DNA from: an uncultured Bartonella sp.
GTDB taxonomy: Bacteria > Pseudomonadota > Alphaproteobacteria > Rhizobiales > Rhizobiaceae
Assembly (NCBI RefSeq): GCF_946479275.1
Contig: NZ_CAMLFE010000006.1
Coordinates: forward strand, 1 to 64,000
Direction: 5' to 3'
Length of the DNA stretch: 64,000 bases
Shown: positions 37,892 through 47,315 of the stretch, piece by piece
Numbering within the stretch: the stretch's first letter is position 1
How the letters are laid out: each line of letters begins with the position of its first letter
Notes under the pieces: generated by a model
Database searches by the model: none
Seen by the model: the letters and a program-made list of their open reading frames with translations, nothing else
What the model was told of the DNA's origin: nothing
Translations under genes and position numbers: made by a program

Positions 37892-39508
37892 ATGTCGCTT
37901 CTTGATGTTCAAAATCTTTCTGTTTCCTATTTTGATAATGGGCGTTGGAACGAGGTAACGCATAATGTTTCGTTCAGCCTCGAAAGTGGCGAGGCTTTGG
38001 CACTTGTTGGCGAATCCGGTTCCGGAAAAACCACAACGGCGCAAGCAATACTCGGACTGTTGCAAGAAAATGCACGCGTTGAAAGTGGCAAAATTCTCCT
38101 GAATGGTGAAGACCTCGGCCGCTTCTCAAAATCCCGTCTTCAAGCTTTACGCGGAAAAGTCATGAGCCTCATTCCGCAGGATCCGTCTTCTTCGCTCGAC
38201 CCGCTCATGAAAATCGGTAACCAGATCGGGGAAATATTCCGTATTCATAAAGCTTGCCCATCACATCTTATCAAGTCGCGCGTGGTTGACCTCTTAACCG
38301 AAGTCGGGCTTGATGAACCGGAACGGCGTGCAGAACAATATCCGCATGAATTGTCAGGTGGAATGCGCCAACGTGTTTTGATTGCCATGGCGATTGCACT
38401 AAAACCTCAACTTATCATCGCAGATGAACCCACTTCGGCACTTGATGTCACAGTGCAGAGACGTATTCTCGACCTTATTGATGGTATCCGTGTCAATTCC
38501 GGTGCGTCACTTCTCATGGTCACGCACGATCTTGGCGTAGCGTCCGACCGGGCTGATAAAATTGTTGTTATGAAAAGCGGGTGTGTTGAAGAAGCAGGAG
38601 AAAGCCAAATTGTCCTATCATTGCCCAAAGCGGATTACACAAAAAAGCTGGTCGCCAATGATCCATCTTTGACGCTTGTTCCGGCACACCCTAAAAAAAC
38701 AAACAATGACAAAACCATCGTCGAAGTTAAAAGCCTTGTAATCGAATATCCGGGTAAACAATCGTTCCGTGCAGTGGAAAATTTATCTTTCAGCGTCAAA
38801 CGTGGCACGACACACGCAATTGTTGGCGAATCCGGTTCGGGAAAAACCAGCACAATCCGCGCGCTTTGTGGCTTTATCAAGCCAATGAGCGGAACCATTA
38901 CAATTGACGGGAGTGATATGGTTCATCTTAGAGGTGAAGAATTGCGCCATTTCCGCCGCCGTATCCAGCTTGTCTCTCAAAACCCGTTCGGTTCGCTGGA
39001 TCCGCATTATACCATTGGTAAAATCATTGAAGAACCGATGCTGAACTATCCCCATGAGGATAAGACGAAGAGGCGCGCCCGTGTTCTGGAACTTCTCGAT
39101 CAGGTGGAACTGCCAAAAAGCGTATTTGACAGGTTGCCAAGGGGCCTTTCGGGTGGGCAACGCCAACGTGTGTCCATTGCCCGTGCGCTGGTTCTTAATC
39201 CCGATATTGTCGTCCTTGATGAAGCGGTGTCGGCTTTGGATGTTACTGTGCAAGCGCAAATATTGGCGCTCCTTGATCGTTTGCAGCGGGAACATACATT
39301 GACTTATGTTTTTGTCAGTCATGATTTGTCGGTTGTTCGCCAAATATCCGACACAGTGACAGTGCTTCAACATGGCCACGAGATTGAAAGCGGTGATGTG
39401 GAAGAGATATTTGTGCGCCCCCGTGAATGCTATACGAAAGATCTCATTGCCGCTATTCCGGGCAAGAAAAATGCGCTCCACCAATCTTTTCTCGCGGCAC
39501 AATTATAA
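37892..39508 (+). CDS. Fused ABC transporter ATPase (DppD-DppF type)
   Basis: 538 residues with two complete ATPase domains in tandem, each with Walker A GESGSGKTT/S (about 36-44 and 310-318), a signature (LSGGMRQR and LSGGQRQR) and Walker B (IIADEPTSALD and VVLDEAVSALD). A YejF/GsiA-like fusion replaces separate DppD and DppF subunits. The ATG at 37892 is preferred over a GTG at 37883 because AGGTGG sits 5 bp upstream; the gene begins 3 bp after the permease stop. It completes the operon and is followed by a terminator. Confidence 0.94.
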   Translation: MSLLDVQNLSVSYFDNGRWNEVTHNVSFSLESGEALALVGESGSGKTTTAQAILGLLQENARVESGKILLNGEDLGRFSKSRLQALRGKVMSLIPQDPSSSLDPLMKIGNQIGEIFRIHKACPSHLIKSRVVDLLTEVGLDEPERRAEQYPHELSGGMRQRVLIAMAIALKPQLIIADEPTSALDVTVQRRILDLIDGIRVNSGASLLMVTHDLGVASDRADKIVVMKSGCVEEAGESQIVLSLPKADYTKKLVANDPSLTLVPAHPKKTNNDKTIVEVKSLVIEYPGKQSFRAVENLSFSVKRGTTHAIVGESGSGKTSTIRALCGFIKPMSGTITIDGSDMVHLRGEELRHFRRRIQLVSQNPFGSLDPHYTIGKIIEEPMLNYPHEDKTKRRARVLELLDQVELPKSVFDRLPRGLSGGQRQRVSIARALVLNPDIVVLDEAVSALDVTVQAQILALLDRLQREHTLTYVFVSHDLSVVRQISDTVTVLQHGHEIESGDVEEIFVRPRECYTKDLIAAIPGKKNALHQSFLAAQL

Positions 39509-39557
39509 TCGGCTCTTTGAGGCGGATAGTCATAGCCTCCCTTAATGGGAAATTAGC

Positions 39558-39588
39558 AGCTTTCCGATCAAAAACCGGAAAGCTTTTT
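39558..39588 (+). terminator. Terminator of the peptide ABC operon
   Basis: Perfect 9-bp arms AGCTTTCCG (39558-39566) and CGGAAAGCT (39576-39584), a 9-nt loop and a TTTT tail, 49 bp after the ATPase stop. Confidence 0.9.
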
Positions 39589-40508
39589 CCGAAATAAAAA
39601 CCGGTGGAGAAAAACGCTATTCTGCCGGAAAGGATGGTGGGCTTTCAATCCGGTCATTTTTATCCCGTCATTTCAAGCGATATTGCTGTCAAATAAGCTT
39701 TTTTAAAAGAAATGGCTTTCCCGTTTGTTCACAGGTTTTTGTAGCTATCAAATGAGCAAAAATCAGCCGGTCGGGTTGGAGGGGTAATTTTTTGAAAAAA
39801 CGAGGAAGTGGGCGGGCGGTATCAAATGAAGCAAACATCATGCCTCATCCAGCTTTACGATTTTGAGGGACATGCTGCCATAAAATCATGAGAACAAACA
39901 TAGACACGAAACATCGTCTCTCATTAGGACTTTAAGATAATTTGATAGTCGACAATGTTTTTAAAAAAATTTTCTGTTTCGCCAAAAAGTAAATGTCTTG
40001 AGCCACATTTGATGGAAGAATGGGTCGATCGAACAGGCCGCCTTGTTTCTAATTATGGAGGAGAGATTTATGAAAATGATTCAAGTAAATCAATTAACAT
40101 GTTGAAACAAAATAGTTTTTATGAACGATACGACAAATAAAATATAAAGTAGAAAGTTAAAGGAACCGGAATGGATTGGTAATTTTCGAAATTTTTTGAC
40201 AAAAAAATTGCCTGATCGACTATGTTTTCAGGCTCGTTTTCTAAAATAAAATCCAAAACTTTTGTTGAAAATATCGCAGTTGTGACTGTATGCCATTTGA
40301 AATGAATAACGTTAAGCGTTATAAAACAGATATCAGATTACGTTGTTCGCTAGACGTATAATTCGTAAGATGATGGAAAGTAATATAGCTAAAACGTTGT
40401 ATAAGCTTGCGCTGGGGGTGTTAGTGCGCGAACCCTTTGCCGCGTTGAAGATATTTTACATTTTTTTCTCTACCTTCGGGTGTTTTAGTCGTGTAAGGAA
40501 ATTTTTCA
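39589..40508. other. Long gap upstream of sodC
   Basis: About 900 bp without a supported gene. A 61-codon frame at 39955-40140 (ends YERYDK) has no ribosome site and no match I recognise; it could be a decayed remnant. The sodC promoter must lie in the right part, but no clear boxes were found. Confidence 0.45.
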
Positions 40509-41084
40509 ATGAAAAGATGTATGTCTGTCTTGGCTCTGTCGCTGCCATTGACAGCGTTCGCGCTATCGATGGCCGCTTCTGCTGCAAGTAGCGAAAAGGC
40601 TTCCCCCCAAGAACCGCAATCGTTGTCGGTCGAGATTTACAGAGCCACAGAAAATGGGCTTGGTCATCAAATAGGGCAAGTCACAATTACCGAAAATCGC
40701 TATGGTTTGGTTTTTACTCCTGATCTTAAAGAATTGAAGCCGGGGCTTTACGGTTTCCACGTTCACACCAATCCGGATTGTGGATTGGGCGAGAAAGATG
40801 GCAAAGTTGTTGTTGCCGGTCTTGCCGGTGGGCATCTTGACCCCAAAAAGACCGAACATCACTCCGCACCATGGGATGACAATGGGCATCTTGGTGATTT
40901 GCCTCCACTTTATGTTGATGAAAAAGGCGATGCCAAATTGCCGGTTCTTGCACCAAAGTTGAAAAAACTTTCGGATGTGCGTGGGCATTCATTGATGATC
41001 CATGTCGGTCACGACAATTATGCCGATCAGCCGGAACCAATGGGTGGTGGCGGCGCCCGTTTCGCTTGTGGTGTTATCCGTTAA
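40509..41084 (+). CDS. sodC: Periplasmic Cu,Zn superoxide dismutase
   Basis: 191 residues with a signal peptide (SVLALSLPLTAFALSMAASA). It converts superoxide to peroxide and oxygen in the periplasm, often protecting against host oxidative bursts. Copper ligands H84, H86, H109 and H165; zinc ligands H109, H118, H127 plus an Asp; disulfide C91-C187; and the GGGGARFACG C-terminal motif are present. The start follows AAGGAAAT. Single gene with its own terminator. Confidence 0.96.
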   Translation: MKRCMSVLALSLPLTAFALSMAASAASSEKASPQEPQSLSVEIYRATENGLGHQIGQVTITENRYGLVFTPDLKELKPGLYGFHVHTNPDCGLGEKDGKVVVAGLAGGHLDPKKTEHHSAPWDDNGHLGDLPPLYVDEKGDAKLPVLAPKLKKLSDVRGHSLMIHVGHDNYADQPEPMGGGGARFACGVIR

Positions 41085-41096
41085 TTGTCACTATCC

Positions 41097-41125
41097 AAAA
41101 GGCTCCTGATAATGGAGCCTTTTTG
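41097..41125 (+). terminator. sodC terminator
   Basis: AAAAGGCTCC / GGAGCCTTTTTG with a 7-nt loop, 13 bp after the sodC stop. Confidence 0.92.
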
Positions 41126-41721
41126 TTTATTATCGGTGGCATTGTCTCATTCAAGCAGGGGGCGAAGAAGTACCGCGCGAGGTTATACTCTCTTTCTAAT
41201 CGCCATTCTCTCACCGCTATTTTTCCGGTTTCCACTGGTGTTTTGTGATTGAACGCTTTCGGGCATCAGCGTGATTTTTTATAATTATTTTAAATTTTTT
41301 CCTTTCAATAGCCAGCGTCTCTGAGAAGCGTTTTTGGCGGTTTTCTTGCAAATTTCTTGATTTTCATTTGGTCTGAAAAGTGTGGAAAAGGCTATTCTTC
41401 TCAGGCTCAAAATCTTTTTGCAAACAACGATGGCAAAACGCGGTTTTCAGGTGTTTTTATAAACGGTTTTTAAAAAACTTTTTTGCGAGAGTTTTCTATA
41501 AATTCATTTTTTAAAGTTACGCCGTTTTTAAGTTTTCCTGTTTGGCCTCGAACAGCTTAGCTGTTGCCAACGATAATCTCGTTTGGAACATATTTTGCCT
41601 CTTCCCGTTTAGATAGCAAACTTGCAATCGACGATTGCCACTCCACAAACATGCAATGTGGCAACAGAAGCATGCGATGTGGCAAAAAAATAGCGCGAAA
41701 TACAACCGAGAAAGGGAAACA
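41126..41721. other. Gap upstream of the S24-type regulator
   Basis: Non-coding; its right end holds a palindrome and three TTGCCAC/GTGGCAA sites (separate entry). The left part shows no gene or hairpin. Confidence 0.5.
41624..41685. promoter_or_regulatory. Candidate operator cluster of the S24-type regulator
   Basis: A palindrome GCAATCG-A-CGATTGC (41624-41638) overlaps TTGCCAC (41635-41641, reverse orientation), followed by two direct copies of CATGC(A/G)ATGTGGCAA (41650-41664 and 41671-41685) 21 bp apart, that is two helical turns. They end 36 bp before the start codon at 41722. The placement suggests autoregulation; no binding data. Confidence 0.5.
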
Positions 41722-42786
41722 ATGGGCGTTTTTATGGGACGTGATCTATTTTCTGCGCCCACGCAATTGCGTGAGCTACGTGAGCGCGCCGGTTTGTCAT
41801 TGGAAGAAATGGCAAAAAGCCTCGGGCTACAAAGTGCCGAAGAGCTTGGGGAGTATGAAGATGAAGAAAAAGAGTCAATTGGTTACTTTTCCACCGAACT
41901 TACAGAAAAAATGGCTCGCATTCTCATCGGCCTCGGCAAGCCGACTATTCGTTCGGATGAAGTCTGGGCCTTGGCCGTGCCGGACGCGCGCACGCGGTTA
42001 CTTGCCAATCGCAAGGAAGCTTATGATGAAAGCGTGACCGTGCGTATTCCTCCGGAAATAGTAACCGGCCAATTGGCTGCCAATATTATGGATTTTGCGG
42101 TAGAAAATGCTGAACCTGCCCGAAAGCAAAAGGCTTCAAAAAAACAAAAAGAAAAAACAGTCAAATCTATCTGCGATACTCTCAAAGATAATAGAGACAA
42201 TGGCGAAAAGCCAAAGAGTGTCAAAAAGGCAAAAGAACTACATAAATCCAGCCAGTCGAAAGAAAATGCTATGAAAACACATTACCAACCGCTTGTTGTC
42301 GATGCTCCGTTCGAGGCTGTAAACGAAAGCCGTTTTAATAATGTTGAAGACAACCTCGTAGATTTCGAACAAAACCGCATTTTGCCGGTTTATGGCCAGC
42401 CGGTCGCCGGTGAACATGGAGAGTTCGACCTTGACGGAAACATATTATACGAGGTTTCGTGCCCGCCACAGCTCAACCATGCGGCTGACGCTTATGCTTT
42501 GGAAGTATCAGGTGAAACCATGTGGCCACGTTATCAGGATGGAGAGATTGTTTATTGCGACCCGACACGCCGCGTGAAAAAGGGCGATTTTGTTGTTGCG
42601 CAAGTTATTGCCGACGATCATTCGGCCGCACCGAAAGCATTTGTAAAAATGTTCTCTCACCACACCGATAAAGAACTGGTGCTCGAACAATTCAACCCGC
42701 CAGGAAAGCTCGTTTTTCCACATGAGAAAGTGTTATCCGTTCACGCAATTACTTTCTCGGGCACAGCCTCGACTGAAGTCCTTTAG
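41722..42786 (+). CDS. LexA/CI-like (XRE plus S24 domain) transcriptional regulator
   Basis: 354 residues from the ATG at 41722 (AGGGA upstream); a longer frame from 41635 overlaps the repeated sites and is rejected. An N-terminal XRE helix-turn-helix (LRELRERAGLSLEEMAKSLGL, about 17-37) is joined by a long Lys-rich linker (about 130-190) to a C-terminal S24 LexA-like domain. The nucleophile motif, normally G-D/E-S-M, reads GETM (T266); the general-base Lys is present (K309 in AFVKM). A Ser-to-Thr change probably weakens or abolishes self-cleavage, so this may be a constitutive or ligand-sensing regulator. No phage genes are nearby. Confidence 0.8.
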   Translation: MGVFMGRDLFSAPTQLRELRERAGLSLEEMAKSLGLQSAEELGEYEDEEKESIGYFSTELTEKMARILIGLGKPTIRSDEVWALAVPDARTRLLANRKEAYDESVTVRIPPEIVTGQLAANIMDFAVENAEPARKQKASKKQKEKTVKSICDTLKDNRDNGEKPKSVKKAKELHKSSQSKENAMKTHYQPLVVDAPFEAVNESRFNNVEDNLVDFEQNRILPVYGQPVAGEHGEFDLDGNILYEVSCPPQLNHAADAYALEVSGETMWPRYQDGEIVYCDPTRRVKKGDFVVAQVIADDHSAAPKAFVKMFSHHTDKELVLEQFNPPGKLVFPHEKVLSVHAITFSGTASTEVL

Positions 42787-43617
42787 CAGGCTTTGCTTTG
42801 CATTAATGTGTTCCGAATAATTTTTCTCTACCAACTTGTCTCTCTTCTGTTTTTCGCCTCATGCATTCCATTCTGTCGTGAGTGCTCAAAAAACAGAAGA
42901 GGGATTTGTATTTTTTGACAGCGCCTTGCGGGGGTTTTAAAGAGGTTATTCTAACTTACTGAAAAGAAATATATTTTTTCATTATTTGCAGGTTAATATT
43001 TAGTTTACAAAATGATTCATATTTTCGTATTAACGTGTTGTTAATCATAGAAATTAATCATTTCTTAAAGCTTTGTTTACGCAGTGCGGCGAAAGCTCCG
43101 GTATCAAGCCCTTATCACGGAAACCGGTCAAAGAGGTCGACCGAGCTTGATGAGCAGAGACAAGCCTTGTTTTTACGCCATTTGTGATCACAACTTTTTA
43201 ATTTTTGGTGACAGGTTTGAGGTGACAAAGGCTTTCTGATCTTTTGCGCACCGCATGTTTTTTGCTTTTAAAAAATAGATGAATGAGGCTCAACTCCCGT
43301 TCATCACTGGCTGTTTTTTTAAGTTTGAAGATCGCATTTTTCAAGCTTGCGATATTTCTCGGGTGAAGAACCAATAACTTGGCCGAAATGAAAAACCGAT
43401 CTAATCCCGACAATTGTTTCGATTTGGCAAATAATGAGGGGGAACGGGTTTTTGAAAACCATTTTTATCCATCATATTATTTGCAATGAAGTCTCATCTT
43501 GGTCATTTTAGGGAAAGACGTGCTCATCGTTTTAACGGTGACGAACTCAGGACTTTTAAGTGAAGTAGAAAATTTGCAGTCTTATTGATATCCCGATTTA
43601 AGTGGTGAAGCCAACTA
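42787..43617. other. Gap between two convergent genes
   Basis: 830 bp with no supported gene. Short frames such as 43198-43413 (minus) have no ribosome site or recognisable sequence. No clear terminators. Confidence 0.45.
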
Positions 43618-44169
43618 TCAGCTATCAATATCATTGTCATTGAGAAACGCTTGTTCATCCGGCTTTGTTTTGCGTCCAACAATTTTATTGCGTTGTGGAA
43701 AGCGGCCGAAACGCTTGATAATGTCATGACGGATTTCCGCTTCAGTCAGTAAATCTTGATCATTTAGAGACTTGAACAATTCAATACTTTGTTCCTGATC
43801 GGAAAGCTTTTCGGAATGTTCGAAGGGCATATAAAAAAAGCCGCGCAAGTCTTTTTCTATGCGTTTGTCGGCGTCATTCTCGACGGCGAGCCGTGCAATT
43901 TTTAATGCGTCATGATCGCTACAAAAAGCGCGGGGGTCATTCTGGAACATTTTGCGTGGAAATTGGTCTAAGATAAGAGCAAGAGCCAAAAGACCTTCAT
44001 CGGATTTTTGCCATTCTCTTAATCGCCCTGAAAGCGCCGTTTGCCAAAGCCGGAAAAATTTTTCGTGAATGCTTTTGCCAAAACTGTCGTCCTGACTGAA
44101 CCATTTGTTTCGTCCGGCATTCTGCCAGAACTCTATGACTTCGTTCGGTTCAATTTTCTGCGCACCCAT
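43618..44169 (-). CDS. DUF924 family protein
   Basis: 183 residues covering the DUF924 domain from VIEFWQNAGRNKWF at the N-terminus to the signature C-terminal block FGRFPQRNKIVGRKTKPDEQAFL. Internal LILDQFPRKMF is also diagnostic. The fold is a TPR-like all-helical protein; the function is unknown, though it is widespread in proteobacteria. GGGGGG precedes the ATG at 44169. No partners. Confidence 0.92.
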   Translation of the reverse strand: MGAQKIEPNEVIEFWQNAGRNKWFSQDDSFGKSIHEKFFRLWQTALSGRLREWQKSDEGLLALALILDQFPRKMFQNDPRAFCSDHDALKIARLAVENDADKRIEKDLRGFFYMPFEHSEKLSDQEQSIELFKSLNDQDLLTEAEIRHDIIKRFGRFPQRNKIVGRKTKPDEQAFLNDNDIDS

Positions 44170-44946
44170 TCATGTACCCCCCCTGAACATCGGGCATCTC
44201 CCAGAAGCCATATAATGCACGTGAATTCACCTGATGAAAAGAGAAAATAATAATAAACAAAGTTTATTTTCGAGGTTATGAATTGATTTTCCGGAATTTA
44301 TAAGACTAACCGTCAATTGGGGATTGCATAAAGTATATTCTAAAGGGGTTGAGTGCTACGCGTGTATTATAAACTGACGTAAATTTAACAAAAATCACTC
44401 GGTTGTGGTCAAAGACGATGAAAAATCGTTGTAAAGGCTTTCTCATGTGAGAAAACGCTTATTAATAGTCTCGAAAAGCGTTTTGATGAAAATGAATTTT
44501 TTACGTGAACAACTAAACCACAAGTTTAATTGTGTTTCGAAAACAATCGTTGAATTTTCTGCCGAAGAGATCGGCATCACCGTCAGCCGGTTCGTTAGCA
44601 AAATTTTGAATGCCTCATAAAAGCAAGCGAGCATTATTACCCCGTAAAACTTCAATTCGGAAAGTGGTTCCGGAGTGCTTGCGCAATCCGGATTGCATCG
44701 GAATTTTCGTACTCTTGATCGCAAACGATTAGCATTCGAAAGATCTAAAAAAACGTCATCATGAAACGGATGTTGTATTGCGATCACAGGTTCGTGAACA
44801 TAAAACGCATATGTGATTGGTATCCTGCTACCGCTTTTCTTAAGTGAAAACCAAGAGATGTTCAGATGTCAAAATCGGATGATCTCTATAAAAGCCGGAT
44901 AGCCTGATCAGATGAGAGCTATCCGGAATAAAAAGGAGAGTTTAAA
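44170..44946. other. Gap upstream of a small secreted protein
   Basis: About 780 bp without a supported gene. A 114-codon minus-strand frame (44443-44787) looks non-natural (many Cys/Phe clusters, no ribosome site). The promoter for the next gene should lie near the right end. Confidence 0.45.
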
Positions 44947-45243
44947 ATGAAAAGATTAATGCTTGTCGCATCCGCTTTGCTGTTTGGTGTAAGCAGTGCA
45001 TTTGCTGCCAATGGTTTTGGTGATGGTAGCCGGGTTAACCAATATGTTCCAGGTCATTCTGCCAATGTTGCGAATGAACAGTTCAAGGGAAAAGACAAGG
45101 CCTATTTCTATCGTGGCGATGGTTCGGTTGAAGACTCCTACTATCCGGGGCGTCATCTGAACTCTCCTGTTTCCCGGCATGGTGTGAGTGATCAGGAAAT
45201 GCATAACTTTGGTGATGGTTCGCCAGTAAACAATAATATGTAA
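44947..45243 (+). CDS. Small secreted protein with duplicated FGDGSxVN motif
   Basis: 98 residues with a clear signal peptide (LMLVASALLFGVSSAFA, cut before ANG) and a mature part of about 78 residues. The octapeptide FGDGSRVN near the mature N-terminus recurs as FGDGSPVN at the C-terminus, with RGDGSVED in between. The region between is rich in Tyr, His, Gly and Asn. An AAAAGGAGAG ribosome site and a strong terminator flank the gene, so it is expressed as a single unit. I do not recognise the family; a periplasmic or exported role is likely. Confidence 0.85.
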   Translation: MKRLMLVASALLFGVSSAFAANGFGDGSRVNQYVPGHSANVANEQFKGKDKAYFYRGDGSVEDSYYPGRHLNSPVSRHGVSDQEMHNFGDGSPVNNNM

Positions 45244-45267
45244 TTTCATCATTGCTGCGATTTCTGA

Positions 45268-45300
45268 AAACCCGGAGGTTTTTACCTCCGGGTTTTTGTT
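45268..45300 (+). terminator. Terminator of the small secreted protein gene
   Basis: Stem AAACCCGGAGGT (45268-45279) / ACCTCCGGGTTT (45284-45295), TTTT loop, T-rich tail. Confidence 0.92.
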
Positions 45301-45367
45301 TGCGATTTTTGATTACGGATTTTAAACTCGCGTTCATAGAACCGGAAAGACGGGAGAAATTTGTATA

Positions 45368-46330
45368 ATGACAAAAGTTCTGGTGTTAGGTGCAGGCGGG
45401 ATCGGCGGTTATTTTGGTGGCCGCTTGGCTGAGGCGGGAAAAGATGTAACCTTCCTTGTGCGACCAAAACGGCAAAAAATACTGCTCGAACATGGACTGC
45501 GCATTGAAAGTCCGGCTGGAAATTTGAAGATGCCAGTTAAAACGCTGACCGATGAAGAACTTGTAAAACGGGTTTCTCAAGGTGAAACCTACGATTACGT
45601 TTTCCTCACGGCAAAAGCCTATGATCTTGATAGTGCAATTCATTCGATCCGTCCTGCGATGGGGAAAGATACTGTTCTTATCCCCGCACTGAACGGTCTC
45701 GCTCATATTGAACGGCTGAATAAAGAGTTTGACAGGGAAAATGTGCTTGCGGGTTCGGTTATCATTCAGTCAACCCTGACAGCAGAGGGTGTTGTTTTGC
45801 ATTTGAATGACGATGCAATCGGGGTTTTCGGCTGCCAACAAGGTGGGAAGGACGAACGGGCAATTGTTTTTGCAAGCCTTTTTGACGGCGCAAAAGGAGT
45901 GCAAGTGCGCGCTGTTGAAGACGCTATGCAACGAATGTGGAACAAATGGGTTCGTCTTGCTACGCTTGCCGGAATGACGTGTCTGATGCGAGCCAATGTT
46001 GGTGAAATCAACCGTGCTCCTGGCGGGCAAGAAGCTATGACAGAATTTTTCGAAAAAAATAGCGAGATAGCGAAGGTTGCAGGTTTCCCTCTGCATGAGG
46101 GGGCAAGCAACGATATCGGCATTTTTTTCAAAGATAAACAGTCTTTGGCGACCGCATCCATGTTGCGCGATATTGAAGCCGGACACCAAACGGAAGGCGA
46201 TCATATACTAGGTGATCTGTTAAACCGCGCCCGGCACTTTGGTGTCAACCATCCGCTTCTTTCATTGGCCTACACAAATGTTAAAGCTTATGAGCAGCGT
46301 CGTCTTTCCGGTCGCGACAGGAAAGGATGA
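45368..46330 (+). CDS. panE: 2-dehydropantoate 2-reductase (ketopantoate reductase) family
   Basis: 320 residues. It reduces ketopantoate to pantoate with NADPH in coenzyme A synthesis. The Rossmann motif GAGGIGGYFGGRL lies at 8-20, LTAKAYDL at about 80-87 (nicotinamide-side Lys), and the catalytic Lys is probably K193 in MWNKWVRL. GGGAGAAAT precedes the ATG. Paralogues of this family (ApbA/PanE-like) can act on other 2-oxo acids, so the exact substrate is likely but not certain. It is followed by its own terminator. Confidence 0.88.
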   Translation: MTKVLVLGAGGIGGYFGGRLAEAGKDVTFLVRPKRQKILLEHGLRIESPAGNLKMPVKTLTDEELVKRVSQGETYDYVFLTAKAYDLDSAIHSIRPAMGKDTVLIPALNGLAHIERLNKEFDRENVLAGSVIIQSTLTAEGVVLHLNDDAIGVFGCQQGGKDERAIVFASLFDGAKGVQVRAVEDAMQRMWNKWVRLATLAGMTCLMRANVGEINRAPGGQEAMTEFFEKNSEIAKVAGFPLHEGASNDIGIFFKDKQSLATASMLRDIEAGHQTEGDHILGDLLNRARHFGVNHPLLSLAYTNVKAYEQRRLSGRDRKG

Positions 46331-46364
46331 TGCCGCAGTCTACTGCAAGATGATGTCTGACAAA

Positions 46365-46398
46365 CAAAAACCGGTCTTCTGATTGTGGCCGGTTTTTG
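46365..46398 (+). terminator. panE terminator
   Basis: CAAAAACCGG (46365-46374) / CCGGTTTTTG (46389-46398); the T run is inside the right arm. Confidence 0.88.
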
Positions 46399-46729
46399 AG
46401 CCCAAAAACCGCGTGAGGGTCTTAGCAACACCGTAACTTATTACAATGGTATTCAATGCTTATCTTACGCCAATTTACATACATTGGCGATTAACGGGTG
46501 AGGGGGCTACTAAAGGATGAGGCGCCTATTAAAGGATGAGGCTAAAAATTTGCCCTTCGCAATGCTCTACAAGTGTTCATGAGCTTTAATCAAAGAGCAA
46601 GAAAACTGCCCTGCGTTTAAACGATATCCGGCAATGAATTTACCGCTTGTTCCAAACAAAAAGAGCAGGCTTATAAAGTCCACTCTTTTAAAGAAAATCC
46701 AAAGTTGTCCAATAATGTAGCTTTGGAAA
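46399..46729. other. Gap with a second 19-bp array
   Basis: Non-coding between convergent panE and the DUF2218 gene. Carries the 19-bp units at 46483-46539. Confidence 0.5.
46483..46539. repeat. Three degenerate 19-bp tandem units
   Basis: Units 46483-46501, 46502-46520 and 46521-46539. The last two share 16 of 19 positions (ending TAAAGGATGA); the first shares about 12. Same period and copy number as the array at 2573-2629. Confidence 0.55.
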
Positions 46730-47032
46730 TCACGGCAATGTTTCGCGGTGCCAGTCGATTGTCAGTTTTTCCTTGAATGCAAAACGCAAAATATGCTGAT
46801 CGAAAATACCCTCGGCTTTAATCGCTTCAAACTCGTTAGGCGACATAATTTGAACCACCAGAGAGGATTTTTCCGCAAACATGTCAATCGTGACATCGTC
46901 GGAAAAAGGAATATGGGCTTCTTTCTCGGAAGATGTCATATCCGGAAATTTGTGGCTCCAGTGTTTTGCAAGTTGTTGAAAATATTTACCGGCATTTTCT
47001 GTCTCGATCATTGCACGCGAGCGGATTGTCAT
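46730..47032 (-). CDS. DUF2218 family protein
   Basis: 100 residues from the ATG at 47032, preceded by AAGGAAA (a TTG at 47047 is the other candidate). The sequence fits DUF2218: a start like SRAMIETENAGKYFQQLAKHWSHKF, a central IPFSDDVTIDMFAEKSSLVVQI, and an ending KEKLTIDWHRE. Such proteins are often next to siderophore or iron genes in other bacteria, but here no such neighbours occur. Function unknown. Confidence 0.85.
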   Translation of the reverse strand: MTIRSRAMIETENAGKYFQQLAKHWSHKFPDMTSSEKEAHIPFSDDVTIDMFAEKSSLVVQIMSPNEFEAIKAEGIFDQHILRFAFKEKLTIDWHRETLP

Positions 47033-47315
47033 TTTATTTTCCTTCAAATTCGCTTGTCAGTCCCCAGCGATATTAGATAGGTATTGTTTTCTGTATCAGC
47101 TATAGGCTATTTTTAAAAAATAGCGTCTCTGTAGTTTGCCAAGCTCTTTCACTCTCGTTGGCAACGAGTGAGGAAAACGACAGTTAGCCGAACGTAAATT
47201 CTCTTTGCCGGAATTATCTTGTTACCTTCATCCGGCTGGCAGCCAATCATCGCCTGTCAACCGGTTTAATCAAACTTATTGGAAGTCTTACCTTTTTATC
47301 GAGTGAAAAAACTAC

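Noticed and set aside
38783-39502. 239-codon minus-strand frame
   Set aside because: Shadow of the second ATPase domain of the fused ABC protein.
39955-40140. 61-codon frame upstream of sodC
   Set aside because: No ribosome site, no homology recognised; may be a remnant but cannot be supported.
41722-42786. Prophage marker
   Set aside because: An S24-type regulator can signal a prophage, but no integrase, structural or replication genes are nearby.
44443-44787. 114-codon minus-strand frame
   Set aside because: Unusual residue composition, no ribosome site, no family; considered chance.
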